NCBI GenBank assembly: GCA_009391225.1 | Contig: VEXC01000004.1 | Span: 1 to 64,000, forward strand | From: SAR202 cluster bacterium AC-647-N09_OGT_505m | GTDB taxonomy: Bacteria; Chloroflexota; Dehalococcoidia; UBA2985 | Reading direction: 5' to 3' | Length of the DNA stretch: 64,000 nt | Shown here: piece by piece, positions 26,285-35,086 of the stretch | Layout of the letters: every line of letters begins with the position of its first letter | Numbering within the stretch: the stretch's first letter is position 1 | The notes under the pieces: generated by a model | The model's input: only the letters and a program-made list of their open reading frames with translations | Told to the model about the DNA's origin: nothing | Database searches by the model: none | Position numbers and translations under genes: made by a program

Positions 26285-27112
26285 ATGGTAACCAAATCAT
26301 TGGAGGCAGTCAAACTATCGATTGATGGTCAGGTGGCTATCATAACATTGAATCGACCAGAACGCCTGAATGCAGTGAGTGCGGATCTGAGAGAAGGCCT
26401 TCACTCTGCCCTGAATGAAGTGGCGGCTAGCGATGAAGTTCGAGCGGTCATACTCACGGGAGAAGGGAGAGGATTCTGCTCCGGGGCAGACGTTAAGGAT
26501 ATGCGCACTCGCTACTTGGAAGACCCGGAGGCCCTGCGTGCACGTCAAGAGCAGGAAGCCCAGAAAGGCATGAAGCGATACCCTGACCAACGATTACCAG
26601 TCCACATTCGCTCTATTCCCCAGCCTGTCATCGCTGCGGTGAATGGCGTGGCCTCTGGTATGGGTCTGTCTATCGCCTTGAGTTGCGACATTCGCGTCGC
26701 CTCGGAACAGGCGCGGTTCGCCAGCATCTTCATCAAGCGCTCCATAATGCCGGACAACGGAGCAACCTACTTTCTGCCACGACTAGCAGGACTAGGTGTG
26801 GCTGGAGAGATGGCCCTCACCGGCAACGTTTACGATGCGAGCTGGGCACTGGAGAAGGGCCTGGTCAACAAGGTTGTACCCCATGAATCTCTCATGGAAG
26901 AAGCCAGGGCCTATGCGGATACTATTGCAGGAAATCCGCCACTTGGTGTGCGTATGACCAAGTTCCTCATCCAGCGTGGTGTGGATTCTGACCTCCAACA
27001 GGCCTTGGACAACGAAGGCTACTACAATTCCCTGACTCAACAGACCGGTGACCGTAAGGAAGCCGTACTCGCCTTCGTTGAGAAGCGCGCCCCACAGTTC
27101 AAAGGAAGTTAG
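26285..27112 (+). CDS. Enoyl-CoA hydratase/isomerase family protein
   Basis: 275-residue crotonase-fold protein. The acyl-CoA and oxyanion-hole motifs are visible: RPERLNAVSADLREGLHSAL, GEGRGFCSGADVKDM near residue 65, and PVIAAVNGVASGMGLSIALSCDIRVAS near 118-145. The two catalytic glutamates of classical crotonase are not both evident (NGATYFLPRLAG, where the usual DGG is DNG), so it may be an isomerase or other crotonase-family activity. The ATG is preceded by AAAGGAATG. It lies between the acyl-CoA dehydrogenase and the CoA-transferase gene and probably acts on the same type of CoA ester. Confidence 0.88.
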   Translation: MVTKSLEAVKLSIDGQVAIITLNRPERLNAVSADLREGLHSALNEVAASDEVRAVILTGEGRGFCSGADVKDMRTRYLEDPEALRARQEQEAQKGMKRYPDQRLPVHIRSIPQPVIAAVNGVASGMGLSIALSCDIRVASEQARFASIFIKRSIMPDNGATYFLPRLAGLGVAGEMALTGNVYDASWALEKGLVNKVVPHESLMEEARAYADTIAGNPPLGVRMTKFLIQRGVDSDLQQALDNEGYYNSLTQQTGDRKEAVLAFVEKRAPQFKGS

Positions 27113-27283
27113 TACGGTCGCCCTGACTCCTCGGCGTCAGTTCATGCAAATGGCTGATTGTTGTGTGGAGCTTGAAGGTGGGTTTCGGCTGAGCATGGAG
27201 GCGCGGCGTCAGCCCCTGAGCAAGAAACCATATGTCCTTGAAGTCGGTGCAATAACTGGATTGATGTCCTGAAAAAGCGAGGC

Positions 27284-29881
27284 ATGATGATGGAATCGGT
27301 GGATAGTACGCAGCCATTGCACGATCTTCGTGTCATTGACCTGAGCCACGGCATCGCTGGGCCGTACTGCACCAAGCTCTTGGCCGACTTCGGTGCCGAT
27401 GTGATAAAGGTGGAACGCCCGGGCTCAGGTGACTATGCCCGCAGACTGGGACCATTCCCAGGTGATGTCTCCCACCCAGAGAAGAGCGGCTTTTTTCTTT
27501 TCCTTAACACGAACAAACGAGGCATCACCCTGGACCTGAAGACCGCGGAAGGAGCGAATGCCCTGAAGGACCTGGTGAAGGAGGCGGACATCTTGGTGGA
27601 GAGCTTCAAGCCCGGGGTGATGTCAAGGTTGGGCCTGGACTACGACACCCTCTCCGCACTCAACCCAGATCTGGTGATGACCTCCGTCTCCAACTTTGGG
27701 CAGACCGGCCCATATCGAGACTATCACGCATCGGAACTAGCATTCTTTGCCTTGGGTGGAAAGATGAACTCGTCCGGCCTCTCCGGCCGAGAACCCTTGA
27801 AACTCGGTGGTCATCACGTGCAGTTTCAGGCAGGCAACAATGCTGCAATGGCTACTATGTTTGCGATTCAGGGGAAGAAGAACAGTGGGTTGGGCGGCCA
27901 GCACGTAGATGTGTCCATATTCGAGACCCAAATGGGATCCATAAACGGACGTACAATAGGTCTTGTGCGATATCAGTATACAGGATACAGGGGACGTCGA
28001 GAGGCGCAAACCATGACAGGCTATCCCAGCGGTGTATACCCGTGTAAAGATGGATACATATCTGTGGCCGGAGGAGGCCAGAGGTTTCCCAGGGTGGCGG
28101 CTTCCCTGGGAAGGCCAGAGTTGGCGGACGATCCCCGGTTCGGCATCTCGAAAGGTCCCCAGGACCCCCAATGGAAGGCTGAGTTCGAGGATACCATATG
28201 GATTCCATGGTTAGAACAGCGCACCCAGGAAGATGTAGTGAGCACTTGCCAAGAGCATGAGCTACTCTGCACTCCTTATAACACTATGGATCGAGTGATA
28301 GACCATAATCCACAGCTGGACGCCCGGAGCTACTTTGGAGAGATTGATCATCCCGTGGCTGGAAACTTTCGATATCCCGGTTCTCCGGTGTTCAATAACA
28401 ATGGTTGGTGGCACATCAGGAGGCCGGCTCCACTTCCGGGCCAGCACAACGGTGAGGTTCTTGGACGGGAACTGGGTAATTCAGAAGGGGAGATGAGGTC
28501 CATTGCCAAAGAGGAGATGGAGGATTCGACGACTGAGAAGGATATGAGCGCACCTCATGTCTCTGCCGGAGGCCAGGACCACGGCATTCCGCGCTTTTCA
28601 CTTGATGGGATCAGGGTTATTGACATGACCGTAGTTCTGGCTGGTCCCTACGGAACCATGTTCCTTGCCGAACAGGGTGCCGAGGTGATACGAGTGGAAA
28701 CCTTGCAACAACTCCAAGCAACCACCAGGGGCCAGTTTGCTCGCCCCAGCAAAGAAGTCGAGGCCAACCAGCCAACTTCCAGTTACCCTAACCGAGATCC
28801 AGGAGAGAGGCCGTGGAACCGTACCTCCGCCTTTAACTCCCACGCCCGAAACAAATACTCAATGACAGCGGAGCTACGGACTCCTGAGGGACAGGATATT
28901 ATCAGGCGTCTGGTAGAGGTGAGCGACCTTTTCATAGAGAATAATGCCGTAGGTTCCATGGAGCGCCTGGGGCTCACATACGACATACTCAGTCAGTGGA
29001 ACCCACGGATCATCATGATCTCCATCACAGGTTTCGGCCAGACTGGGCCGTGGGGCACGTACAGAGGAATTGGCAGTTCCTTTGAGGCAGCTTATGGCCA
29101 TACATCAGTCATGGGTTATCGTGATATGGGGCCGGAAGGTTCCCCAGGAGGAGTAGCATCTGATGCCTCAACTGGTGTTACCGTAGCCTTTGCCGCTGCA
29201 GTAGCCTTACACCAGCGTGAGAAAACCGGCAAGGGAATGTTCGTTGACATCTCCCTCGGAGAGAATTTCCTACCCCATCTGGGAGAGCTAGTAATGGACT
29301 ACACCATCAACGGCCGCGTGGCAGGTCCTCCAGGTAACAGAGACCCGTTGCGGTTCGTCCAGGGAGTCTATCCTTGTGCAGGTGACGACGAATGGATTGC
29401 TATCTCTATTGGCACCATTGAGCAATGGCAGGCACTGTGTAGGATTATTGATATCCCGGAGTTGGCTGAGCTCCGGGGGCTCGAGACCATGTCGGGACTA
29501 AGGGCCCACCATGACGACGTGGACATGGCTCTGGCTAAATGGACATCGGACAAGGACCCCATAGATTTGTTCCATCGACTCCAGAAAGAAGGCATAATAG
29601 CAGGTCACGTGATGCACGAGACCCACGCCTACGACGATCCACACTTGAAGGAAAGGGATTTCTTTGTTGAAGTCACCCACCCTGAGATTGGGACATACGC
29701 TACTCCCGGCCCCACCTATAGAATGTCCAAAGTACCCTTCCTGATTCGAAAGCCGCCAGTGCGCCTGGGGGAGGACAACGACTACGTTTACCGAGACGTG
29801 CTGAAGGTCAGTGAACGAGAGTACGATCGACTGAAGGAATTGGGGCATATCGGGATGGACTATGCACCCCACGTTAGGTAG
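27284..29881 (+). CDS. Double-domain CaiB/BaiF family CoA transferase
   Basis: 865 residues, about twice the normal length of this family. Two complete class III CoA-transferase domains follow each other: residues 12-395 (LHDLRVIDLSHGIAGPYCTK ... GGQHVDVSIFE) and 440-860 (DGIRVIDMTVVLAGPYGTMF ... GMFVDISLGEN), joined by a charged linker rich in Glu and Lys (395-438). The aspartate that forms the acyl anhydride is kept in both (D209 and D655), as is NFGQTGP / GFGQTGP. Class III enzymes work as interlocked dimers, so a covalent pseudo-dimer is a plausible reading. It starts with three ATG codons and follows the hydratase gene by 171 bases. Donor and acceptor acids are unknown. Confidence 0.9.
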   Translation: MMMESVDSTQPLHDLRVIDLSHGIAGPYCTKLLADFGADVIKVERPGSGDYARRLGPFPGDVSHPEKSGFFLFLNTNKRGITLDLKTAEGANALKDLVKEADILVESFKPGVMSRLGLDYDTLSALNPDLVMTSVSNFGQTGPYRDYHASELAFFALGGKMNSSGLSGREPLKLGGHHVQFQAGNNAAMATMFAIQGKKNSGLGGQHVDVSIFETQMGSINGRTIGLVRYQYTGYRGRREAQTMTGYPSGVYPCKDGYISVAGGGQRFPRVAASLGRPELADDPRFGISKGPQDPQWKAEFEDTIWIPWLEQRTQEDVVSTCQEHELLCTPYNTMDRVIDHNPQLDARSYFGEIDHPVAGNFRYPGSPVFNNNGWWHIRRPAPLPGQHNGEVLGRELGNSEGEMRSIAKEEMEDSTTEKDMSAPHVSAGGQDHGIPRFSLDGIRVIDMTVVLAGPYGTMFLAEQGAEVIRVETLQQLQATTRGQFARPSKEVEANQPTSSYPNRDPGERPWNRTSAFNSHARNKYSMTAELRTPEGQDIIRRLVEVSDLFIENNAVGSMERLGLTYDILSQWNPRIIMISITGFGQTGPWGTYRGIGSSFEAAYGHTSVMGYRDMGPEGSPGGVASDASTGVTVAFAAAVALHQREKTGKGMFVDISLGENFLPHLGELVMDYTINGRVAGPPGNRDPLRFVQGVYPCAGDDEWIAISIGTIEQWQALCRIIDIPELAELRGLETMSGLRAHHDDVDMALAKWTSDKDPIDLFHRLQKEGIIAGHVMHETHAYDDPHLKERDFFVEVTHPEIGTYATPGPTYRMSKVPFLIRKPPVRLGEDNDYVYRDVLKVSEREYDRLKELGHIGMDYAPHVR

Positions 29882-30077
29882 CCACGCACAGCCTGGATCT
29901 CCAGGGCGCCTCTAATGCAGTACTCAGCTGTACTGGAACCTCGGCTTGATACGTGCAGCTCCAACTTCCAACTATGGGGTTATGAAGGAGCCGTGGATGC
30001 TGAAGTAGAACTTCCCAAGGGGTCGGATTGGGAAATGCGTGACTTCAGGAAGGGCTGCTTACAGAAACCCCATCTCC

Positions 30078-30107
30078 ACCGGAATATGGGATAGGAGGAA
30101 TTCCGGT
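30078..30107. terminator. Possible bidirectional terminator
   Basis: ACCGGAAT and ATTCCGGT pair over a 14-base loop between the convergent CoA-transferase (plus) and VOC (minus) genes. Modest stem, followed by TTTCGTC on the plus strand. Confidence 0.4.
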
Positions 30108-30125
30108 TTCGTCATTCAGGCCCTC

Positions 30126-30518
30126 TCAAGTGGGGATTTGCATTAGCTCTATTCTAACGTCGTCAGGACACTGAATGAAGGCTATGCGCATACCAGTCGG
30201 AGAATCTATTGGGCCCTCAAGTAGCTTCCCACCCAAATCTCCTAAACGCTTAAGCTCGGCATCTAAATCATCCACTTCGATGCCGAAGTGCTCCAGTCCC
30301 CAGTGAGCAGAGGCATCGCCATTTCCCATTCGCTCCTCAGCGCGCATGCCTGAGATATTCACCACTGTCCCGTCTGACGTCTCGCAGCGGATGAACCGGT
30401 CGCCGGATGCGCGCACTATGTCGCTCAATATATTGAAATTGAAGGCGTTGACATACCAGTTGGCACTCTTTTCTGGGTCGGGGGCTTTCAGGTGTACGTG
30501 GTTGAACTTGTAGGTCAT
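30126..30518 (-). CDS. VOC (glyoxalase/dioxygenase superfamily) protein
   Basis: 130-residue vicinal oxygen chelate protein with the two beta-alpha-beta-beta-beta modules. It starts YKFNHVHLKAPDPEKSANWYVNAF, and has HWGLEHFGIEVDDLDAELKRL and ends with DDVRIELMQIPT. Metal ligands of the fold are probably His (VHLK), His (EHFGIEV) and Glu (IELMQ). Members include glyoxalase I, ring-cleaving dioxygenases and epimerases; the activity cannot be told. The start at 30518 is favoured because GAGGAG stands eight bases upstream; an earlier start at 30563 adds 15 unrelated residues. Confidence 0.85.
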   Translation of the reverse strand: MTYKFNHVHLKAPDPEKSANWYVNAFNFNILSDIVRASGDRFIRCETSDGTVVNISGMRAEERMGNGDASAHWGLEHFGIEVDDLDAELKRLGDLGGKLLEGPIDSPTGMRIAFIQCPDDVRIELMQIPT

Positions 30519-30773
30519 AAATATCGCTCCTCGCTCTATTGTTTGGGAATTGTCTGTTAGCAACTCATGTATATTACTCCTCAGTAGCCATCAGAACCAA
30601 GTAGTCCGCGCCATATGTGCTCGGACCGCTGGTGTTAACGACATCGCTCAGCTGCCTAACCCCATCGATGGTCTGATTTGTGGATTCGAACCCTGTACGG
30701 AAGAAGCAGTGCGTCCTATAGCTAAACATTGACTCATTCTTTGTCAGGAAATAAACTCATCAAGAGATATCTC

Positions 30774-31007
30774 ATGAATGACGAGAAAGATTTGATCACC
30801 GTTACGGAGGCAGCTGAATTACTCGGGTATTCGCTAGAACACACCCGAATTCTCCTGAGGAATCACCAGATCCTGGGAACCAGAATCGGCCAGGATTGGC
30901 TGATTCATCGGAAATCTATATTGGAACGCAGTCGACGCCTACAACAGAGTCCATCCCAATCGCTAGAGGAGTCAGAAATCTTTCTCCGGCCATCCGCGGA
31001 ATCCTAG
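30774..31007 (+). CDS. Helix-turn-helix (excisionase/MerR-type) small protein
   Basis: 77-residue protein with an HTH_17-type DNA-binding domain: LITVTEAAELLGYSLEHTRI, then ILGTRIGQDWLIHRKSI as the wing. Such proteins act as excisionases or small transcription factors. No integrase or phage gene is close by, so a stand-alone regulator is more likely. The ATG at 30774 was chosen because AAGAGAT precedes it; an earlier start adds 15 residues without similarity. Its target could be the divergent VOC gene, which is inference. Confidence 0.75.
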   Translation: MNDEKDLITVTEAAELLGYSLEHTRILLRNHQILGTRIGQDWLIHRKSILERSRRLQQSPSQSLEESEIFLRPSAES

Positions 31008-31174
31008 TGACGCAGATGAATGCAGAGTTAGACATGCACCGGAATCAGGGATAGTAACGTAATCTCAGAAAACTGATACCAACTGTTGCTCTTAATAGAC
31101 TTGGTCTCGGGCTACTTGACGTAGGGGCGTAGTCCATCCCGATGTGTTCCGGAGCCTTCATTCGGTAGGAACTG

Positions 31175-31213
31175 AAGCGACCATTTCAAAACGGAGTTTT
31201 GAAATGGTCGCTT
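31175..31213 (-). terminator. Terminator of the DUF35-thiolase operon
   Basis: AAGCGACCATTTCAAAAC and GTTTTGAAATGGTCGCTT form a perfect 18-base-pair stem with a three-base loop, 27 bases beyond the stop codon of the minus-strand thiolase-like gene. It is symmetrical and could also serve the plus-strand HTH gene. Confidence 0.8.
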
Positions 31214-31239
31214 CCCTCAACTCAAGGGAGTGGCAGCTT

Positions 31240-32553
31240 CTAGTCGGGGCTCGCACCCCAAACCACGAAGTCGCCGCCACGGGGGTGAGGACCTCCTGAG
31301 ACGCCGATTTCGGGCTTTACGCCCGTGACCTGTCGTGCGCCGGCCCGTCCCTGCAACTGCTCAATACAATCTGTGTGCATCCAGATACGGGTTCGTCCGC
31401 TACCGGCGTTGCCACCACTTGGTGAGACTGGATTCGGCCCCGAGATAGTGATGTCAGTCTGGTAGAAGTCTAGCGCCTCGCCCCTGCCCACACCACGGTA
31501 CCGTAGCCCTTCCAGCATGAACTGGTGGAAGAGGGTATAGCCATCGTACATGTTTTCGAAGGAGAGATCGCTGGCGGTGATTCCGGCGCCCTCGTACATC
31601 CTCTCCGCCAGGTTTTCGGCGGCATCATGGCACTCGTCCATGGTCAACTCGATACCTCTGTACTTGGGCCTGGATTCCGCATGGTTCAGAATGTAGACCG
31701 GCTTTTGTTTCATGTCCTTGGCTCGCTCGGCTGTGGTGAAGAGGTAGGCTGTGGAAACGCACATCGGTATGTCACAATCGTAGAGGTTTACGGGTTTGTT
31801 TATCCACCGTGCCGTAAGATAATCCTCCACTGTAATTGGCTCCGGTCGGTGCTGGGCGAAGAACCCTGACGGAGTCAAAAGGCCGTTCCTCTTCGAATTC
31901 ACCACGAAGGGGGCCATCTGGTCGTGGCTGCCGCCGTACTTTTCAGTGTACTTGCTGAACCAATATCCCGGGTAGTAAGGGCCCACTGCTCCCCAGACGT
32001 TTGTCCACTGAGAGCTCCCGGATACAGTGGGTGCTGCCTGAGCACCGTACTGTCCGTATCGACCCTCCAAGTTATTCCTGGCTGTCAGCACCAGGCATGT
32101 CTGGGTGAGACCTTCAGCTACTGACTGGGCGGCAACACATATGGCATTGGACATACATCCCGGGCCATAAATCGTAAACTTGACGTTGTTCAACTCCGGC
32201 ATGTTATTGAGCAGGAACTCTGAACTCATCTGGCTGATGCCGTCGTTGGGATTGTCGGTCAACTTAAAGGCCTTGGCGAAGTCTTCCGGGACGGGTCTTG
32301 GCGTCCAGGGCTCACCCAAACTAGCCGGACTGACGACGAGGCCATCGACTTGGTCTGGTGAAACCCCGGCGTCCTCCATGGCATTCCGCATTGCGAGGAT
32401 GGACCAAGCGCCCAGGCTGGTCTCGGGCTTTTCATCCCAGCGCCTGGAAGTGGGTGAGTGTCCTATTCCTACGGCCGCTACGTTTCCTCGGCCCTCCCAT
32501 ATGCCTAGGCCCTTATCGTGTCTGTACATTGACCGTGGCGCATTCTCAGTCAT
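31240..32553 (-). CDS. Thiolase-fold protein (SCPx / steroid-aldolase type)
   Basis: 437-residue member of the thiolase superfamily, branch of non-specific lipid-transfer thiolases and Ltp2-like aldolases. Features are VAAVGIGHSPTSRRWDEKPE, the core YGPGCMSNAICVAAQSVAEG with Cys in the position of the thiolase nucleophile region, SFENMYDGYTLFHQFMLEGL, and NPVSPSGGNAGSGR near the C-terminus. The normal thiolase C-terminal CxG motif is not seen, as in the aldolase-type members. It is translated after a DUF35 gene (53-base gap), the same pair that forms the Ltp2-ChsH2(DUF35) retro-aldolase in actinobacterial steroid side-chain degradation; a similar beta-hydroxyacyl-CoA cleavage is therefore plausible. 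Confidence 0.85.
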   Translation of the reverse strand: MTENAPRSMYRHDKGLGIWEGRGNVAAVGIGHSPTSRRWDEKPETSLGAWSILAMRNAMEDAGVSPDQVDGLVVSPASLGEPWTPRPVPEDFAKAFKLTDNPNDGISQMSSEFLLNNMPELNNVKFTIYGPGCMSNAICVAAQSVAEGLTQTCLVLTARNNLEGRYGQYGAQAAPTVSGSSQWTNVWGAVGPYYPGYWFSKYTEKYGGSHDQMAPFVVNSKRNGLLTPSGFFAQHRPEPITVEDYLTARWINKPVNLYDCDIPMCVSTAYLFTTAERAKDMKQKPVYILNHAESRPKYRGIELTMDECHDAAENLAERMYEGAGITASDLSFENMYDGYTLFHQFMLEGLRYRGVGRGEALDFYQTDITISGPNPVSPSGGNAGSGRTRIWMHTDCIEQLQGRAGARQVTGVKPEIGVSGGPHPRGGDFVVWGASPD

Positions 32554-32605
32554 TGTTCACCTCTTTCTGGGTATTTCTCTGATACACTTGTAGGCCCAGC
32601 CTGGA

Positions 32606-33016
32606 TTAGCCTGCGAGCTCCCATTCAAAGACCAACTGTCCTGTTGAGGTTTCCTCAAACGTCACCTTGACATCCGCACCTACGGGCACTTCATCCACTG
32701 GGACACCAGGAAGGTGGGAGTACATCAAGATGGCTGGGTCTTCTGCTAACTCTACAAGAGCTATGTTAAATGGCTGGTCTGGCTGGAGCGATCTGACACG
32801 GCAGTCGTACATCACAGTATAGCCGTGTATCTTTCCTCTGCCGCTCATCTGTAGCCATTCCAGATTATCGGCTGCGCCACAATTTTCGCATGACGCTTGA
32901 GGTGGATACTGGAGAAGATTGCATGTTTTGCAGTTTTGCATCACCAACCGGCGTTCGTTACAGGCATCCCATAAAGGCTTGCTTATTTCATCTGGCAAAG
33001 GTGCTGGCTTAGGCAA
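32606..33016 (-). CDS. DUF35 zinc-ribbon / OB-fold protein
   Basis: 136-residue protein with an N-terminal rubredoxin-like zinc ribbon (CKTCNLLQYPPQASCENC, two CxxC knuckles around residues 30-47) and a C-terminal OB fold (GKIHGYTVMYDCRV through VKVTFEE). DUF35 proteins are obligate partners of thiolase-like enzymes, serving as CoA-ester binding or scaffold subunits. It is the first gene of a two-gene minus-strand operon; the ATG is preceded by GGAGGTCAGATT, a strong but somewhat distant ribosome site. The partner is the thiolase-fold protein immediately downstream. Confidence 0.88.
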   Translation of the reverse strand: MPKPAPLPDEISKPLWDACNERRLVMQNCKTCNLLQYPPQASCENCGAADNLEWLQMSGRGKIHGYTVMYDCRVRSLQPDQPFNIALVELAEDPAILMYSHLPGVPVDEVPVGADVKVTFEETSTGQLVFEWELAG

Positions 33017-33044
33017 ATCTGACCTCCAATTAATAATGTGGGAG

Positions 33045-33320
33045 CGGATGTATTATGCGAAAGAACCCATTGTCTGTCAATCTGATACACACACATGGCC
33101 AAAACTGCGGCGATGTACGTAACATACGTAAAGTCTGGCGACGAATGCGGTTGCGCCCCTGGTATAGGCGTATCAGTGGGAGCTAAAGTTGGGGTAGGTT
33201 CCGAGGTAGGTGTAGGTGGTTTCAGACTGAGTATAGGCCATTAGAAGTATTACTAAAGATACGATCAAAGACCAGCGAGAGAATATGTGGATGGTACGAA
33301 TATTACCGGTGGTAACCCGT
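33045..33320 (-). pseudogene. Remnant of a Thr/Pro-rich membrane or exported protein
   Basis: On the minus strand one frame reads FSRWSLIVSLVILLMAYTQS, a hydrophobic signal-like segment (about 33290-33230). A neighbouring frame, continuing from a frameshift near 33225, reads PTPTSEPTPTLAPTDTPIPG, a stalk typical of Chloroflexota surface proteins, then FTYVTYIAAVLAMCVYQIDR, possibly a membrane helix. No start with a ribosome site is present and the frame ends soon after. It looks like a decayed surface protein gene upstream of the DUF35 operon. Confidence 0.45.
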
Positions 33321-33485
33321 TGGAACCAATACCACGCCGCGTACAAATTGTAACATCGACCAAGGTGTAGACGCGGTGTTCATTTGTCATGCCCAATATT
33401 CCTCTCAATCCTACTCCAGTGAGATGTGATAGACTTTGTGGGTGTCAAGAATCGTGAAAGGGCGCGCGTCAGCTAGTCTCCTCTC

Positions 33486-34751
33486 ATGAGAAAATTGGGC
33501 ATCCTTGCCGCCCTGAGGCATAGGAATTTCAGAATCTATTGGCTGGGGTTCGTCACCTCAGTATCCGGCATGCAGATGTTCCTGGTGGTTCAGGCCTGGT
33601 TGGTCTTTGATCTGACTGGGTCAGCACTTCAGCTTGGGCTGGTTGCCCTGGCCAGGGCCTTACCATCGGTGATACTGGGGTTGGTGGGAGGTGTGGTTGC
33701 CGACAAGGTCGATCAACGACGTCTTCTTATTGCGACGACGGCAGGGGTTGCCGCTATTTATCTAGCCTTGGGTACACTTACCTGGATTGGAGTCGTCCAG
33801 GTTTGGCACATCCTGGTTTCGGTTTTCTTGGTCGGCGGATTTCAGGCCTTTGACCAGCCGTCTCGCCAGGCCATTTTCCCGAACCTTATAGATAGGCTGG
33901 ATATGATGAGTGCCGTAGCACTCAACACAACAATCCATCCTGGGACACGAATCTTCGCTCCGGTTGTGGCAGGACTACTGATTGATTATCTTGGGGTCCA
34001 GCGACAGGGTGCAGCACTGGCGATATTCATAGTGGCTGGTACGTATGCGACTTTCAGCTACATGATGTTCAAGGTGCATCTCCCTCCAATAGAGCGTGTA
34101 CATAGCAGCAGCGGTTTTCAGGATCTTAAGAACGGGATAAGCTACATCCTGGCGAGTCCCGTCTTCCGACTTCTCATCATCACGAGCTTTATTAATGCCT
34201 TCTTCGGTATGTCTCATGTCACGCTGATGCCTGTATTCGCTCACAGTCTCCTCGGAGATGCTTCTGGTTCGGCTATCTCATTGCTATTTACAGCAGCCGG
34301 TATCGGTGGGCTCATGGGAGCGGTGATTGGTGGGTCTCTGGGCGCAATGCGTAGGAAGGGCTGGCTGATCATCGGTGGGGCGAGCATGTACGGTGGATTG
34401 CTGATTGCCTTCGCCTTCGCTCCCTGGTACGGCCTCGCGTTGGCTCTGGAATGGCTAGCGTCAATTTGCCTACAGGTGTTTTCCGTGACCTCACAGAGCG
34501 CACTCCATACCTTGGTCCCTGACGAATTCCGTGGACGGGTGATGGGGATCTGGGGTATGACCCATTCCGTGATGCAGCCATTGGGTGGTATGGTGGCGGG
34601 AGGTGCCGCGAGTGGGGTTGCAGCGTCGGTTGTGGTGGCGATTGGCGGAGGCGTGGTATCCCTGTTTGGCCTTTTCGGTGTTGGTCGCGAAAGTCGAATT
34701 CGGAACATTTGGGCCGAAGGAACTGCGACTTTGCCTGCTAGAAGTGTCTAG
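33486..34751 (+). CDS. MFS transporter, MFS_3 / EntS-type exporter
   Basis: 421-residue major facilitator carrier of the EntS/MFS_3 type. It begins LAALRHRNFRIYWLGFVTSV, the hallmark N-terminus of that branch, followed by GLVGGVVADKVDQRRLL (helix 2-3 loop) and the conserved FDQPSRQAIFPNLI segment. About twelve helices; the C-terminal half has TLVPDEFRGRVMGIWGM. Family members export siderophores, macrolides or other small compounds. The assigned ATG has only a distant GAAAGGG upstream, so the exact start is not certain, but the N-terminus aligns well. Monocistronic; neighbours give no hint about substrate. Confidence 0.88.
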   Translation: MRKLGILAALRHRNFRIYWLGFVTSVSGMQMFLVVQAWLVFDLTGSALQLGLVALARALPSVILGLVGGVVADKVDQRRLLIATTAGVAAIYLALGTLTWIGVVQVWHILVSVFLVGGFQAFDQPSRQAIFPNLIDRLDMMSAVALNTTIHPGTRIFAPVVAGLLIDYLGVQRQGAALAIFIVAGTYATFSYMMFKVHLPPIERVHSSSGFQDLKNGISYILASPVFRLLIITSFINAFFGMSHVTLMPVFAHSLLGDASGSAISLLFTAAGIGGLMGAVIGGSLGAMRRKGWLIIGGASMYGGLLIAFAFAPWYGLALALEWLASICLQVFSVTSQSALHTLVPDEFRGRVMGIWGMTHSVMQPLGGMVAGGAASGVAASVVVAIGGGVVSLFGLFGVGRESRIRNIWAEGTATLPARSV

Positions 34752-34804
34752 CCAAATTGAGTTCTTGATGAAACGCCCAAGATGACTCAGAGAACCGTTT
34801 CAAA

Positions 34805-34891
34805 TGTCATTCCGAGTCCGCGACAGACGGCGGAAGAATCTTGTGGTGAGATTTCCGCCTGGCAATGTGCTTCGCTTCCTTAGACATGACA
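34805..34891. repeat. MITE-like interspersed element with TGTCAT ends
   Basis: An 87-base element bounded by TGTCAT and ATGACA, with an inner imperfect inverted repeat GGCGGAAGAATCT / AGATTTCCGCC around GTGGTG. The outer part TGTCATTCCGAG and the complement of the right end TGTCATGTCTAAGGAAGCGA are the kind of intergenic repeat common in Chloroflexota genomes (recognition from experience, not from a search). Related ends occur at 55774, 57622 and 61322. Confidence 0.6.
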
Positions 34892-35086
34892 GTCAATGCT
34901 TCACATGATGCCGCGTACTTCTGATTCAGAACGCTAGAGTGATCTTGCACGAAGCTCAACGGGCTACGATAGTATGGTCGACCATCTCGATACCAACTGC
35001 GACGCATGCACTTCGTTGAGGCTGTGTATCCTTCGGAGAAGTGAGGGTAAGATGAGTCGTATGGAGATTGGAAAGGAGGCATTGTA

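Noticed and set aside
30660..30700. Minus-strand GGTTCGAATCC resembling a tRNA T arm or att site next to an excisionase-like gene
   Set aside because: No stems around it and no integrase nearby; the HTH protein alone is not evidence for a mobile element.
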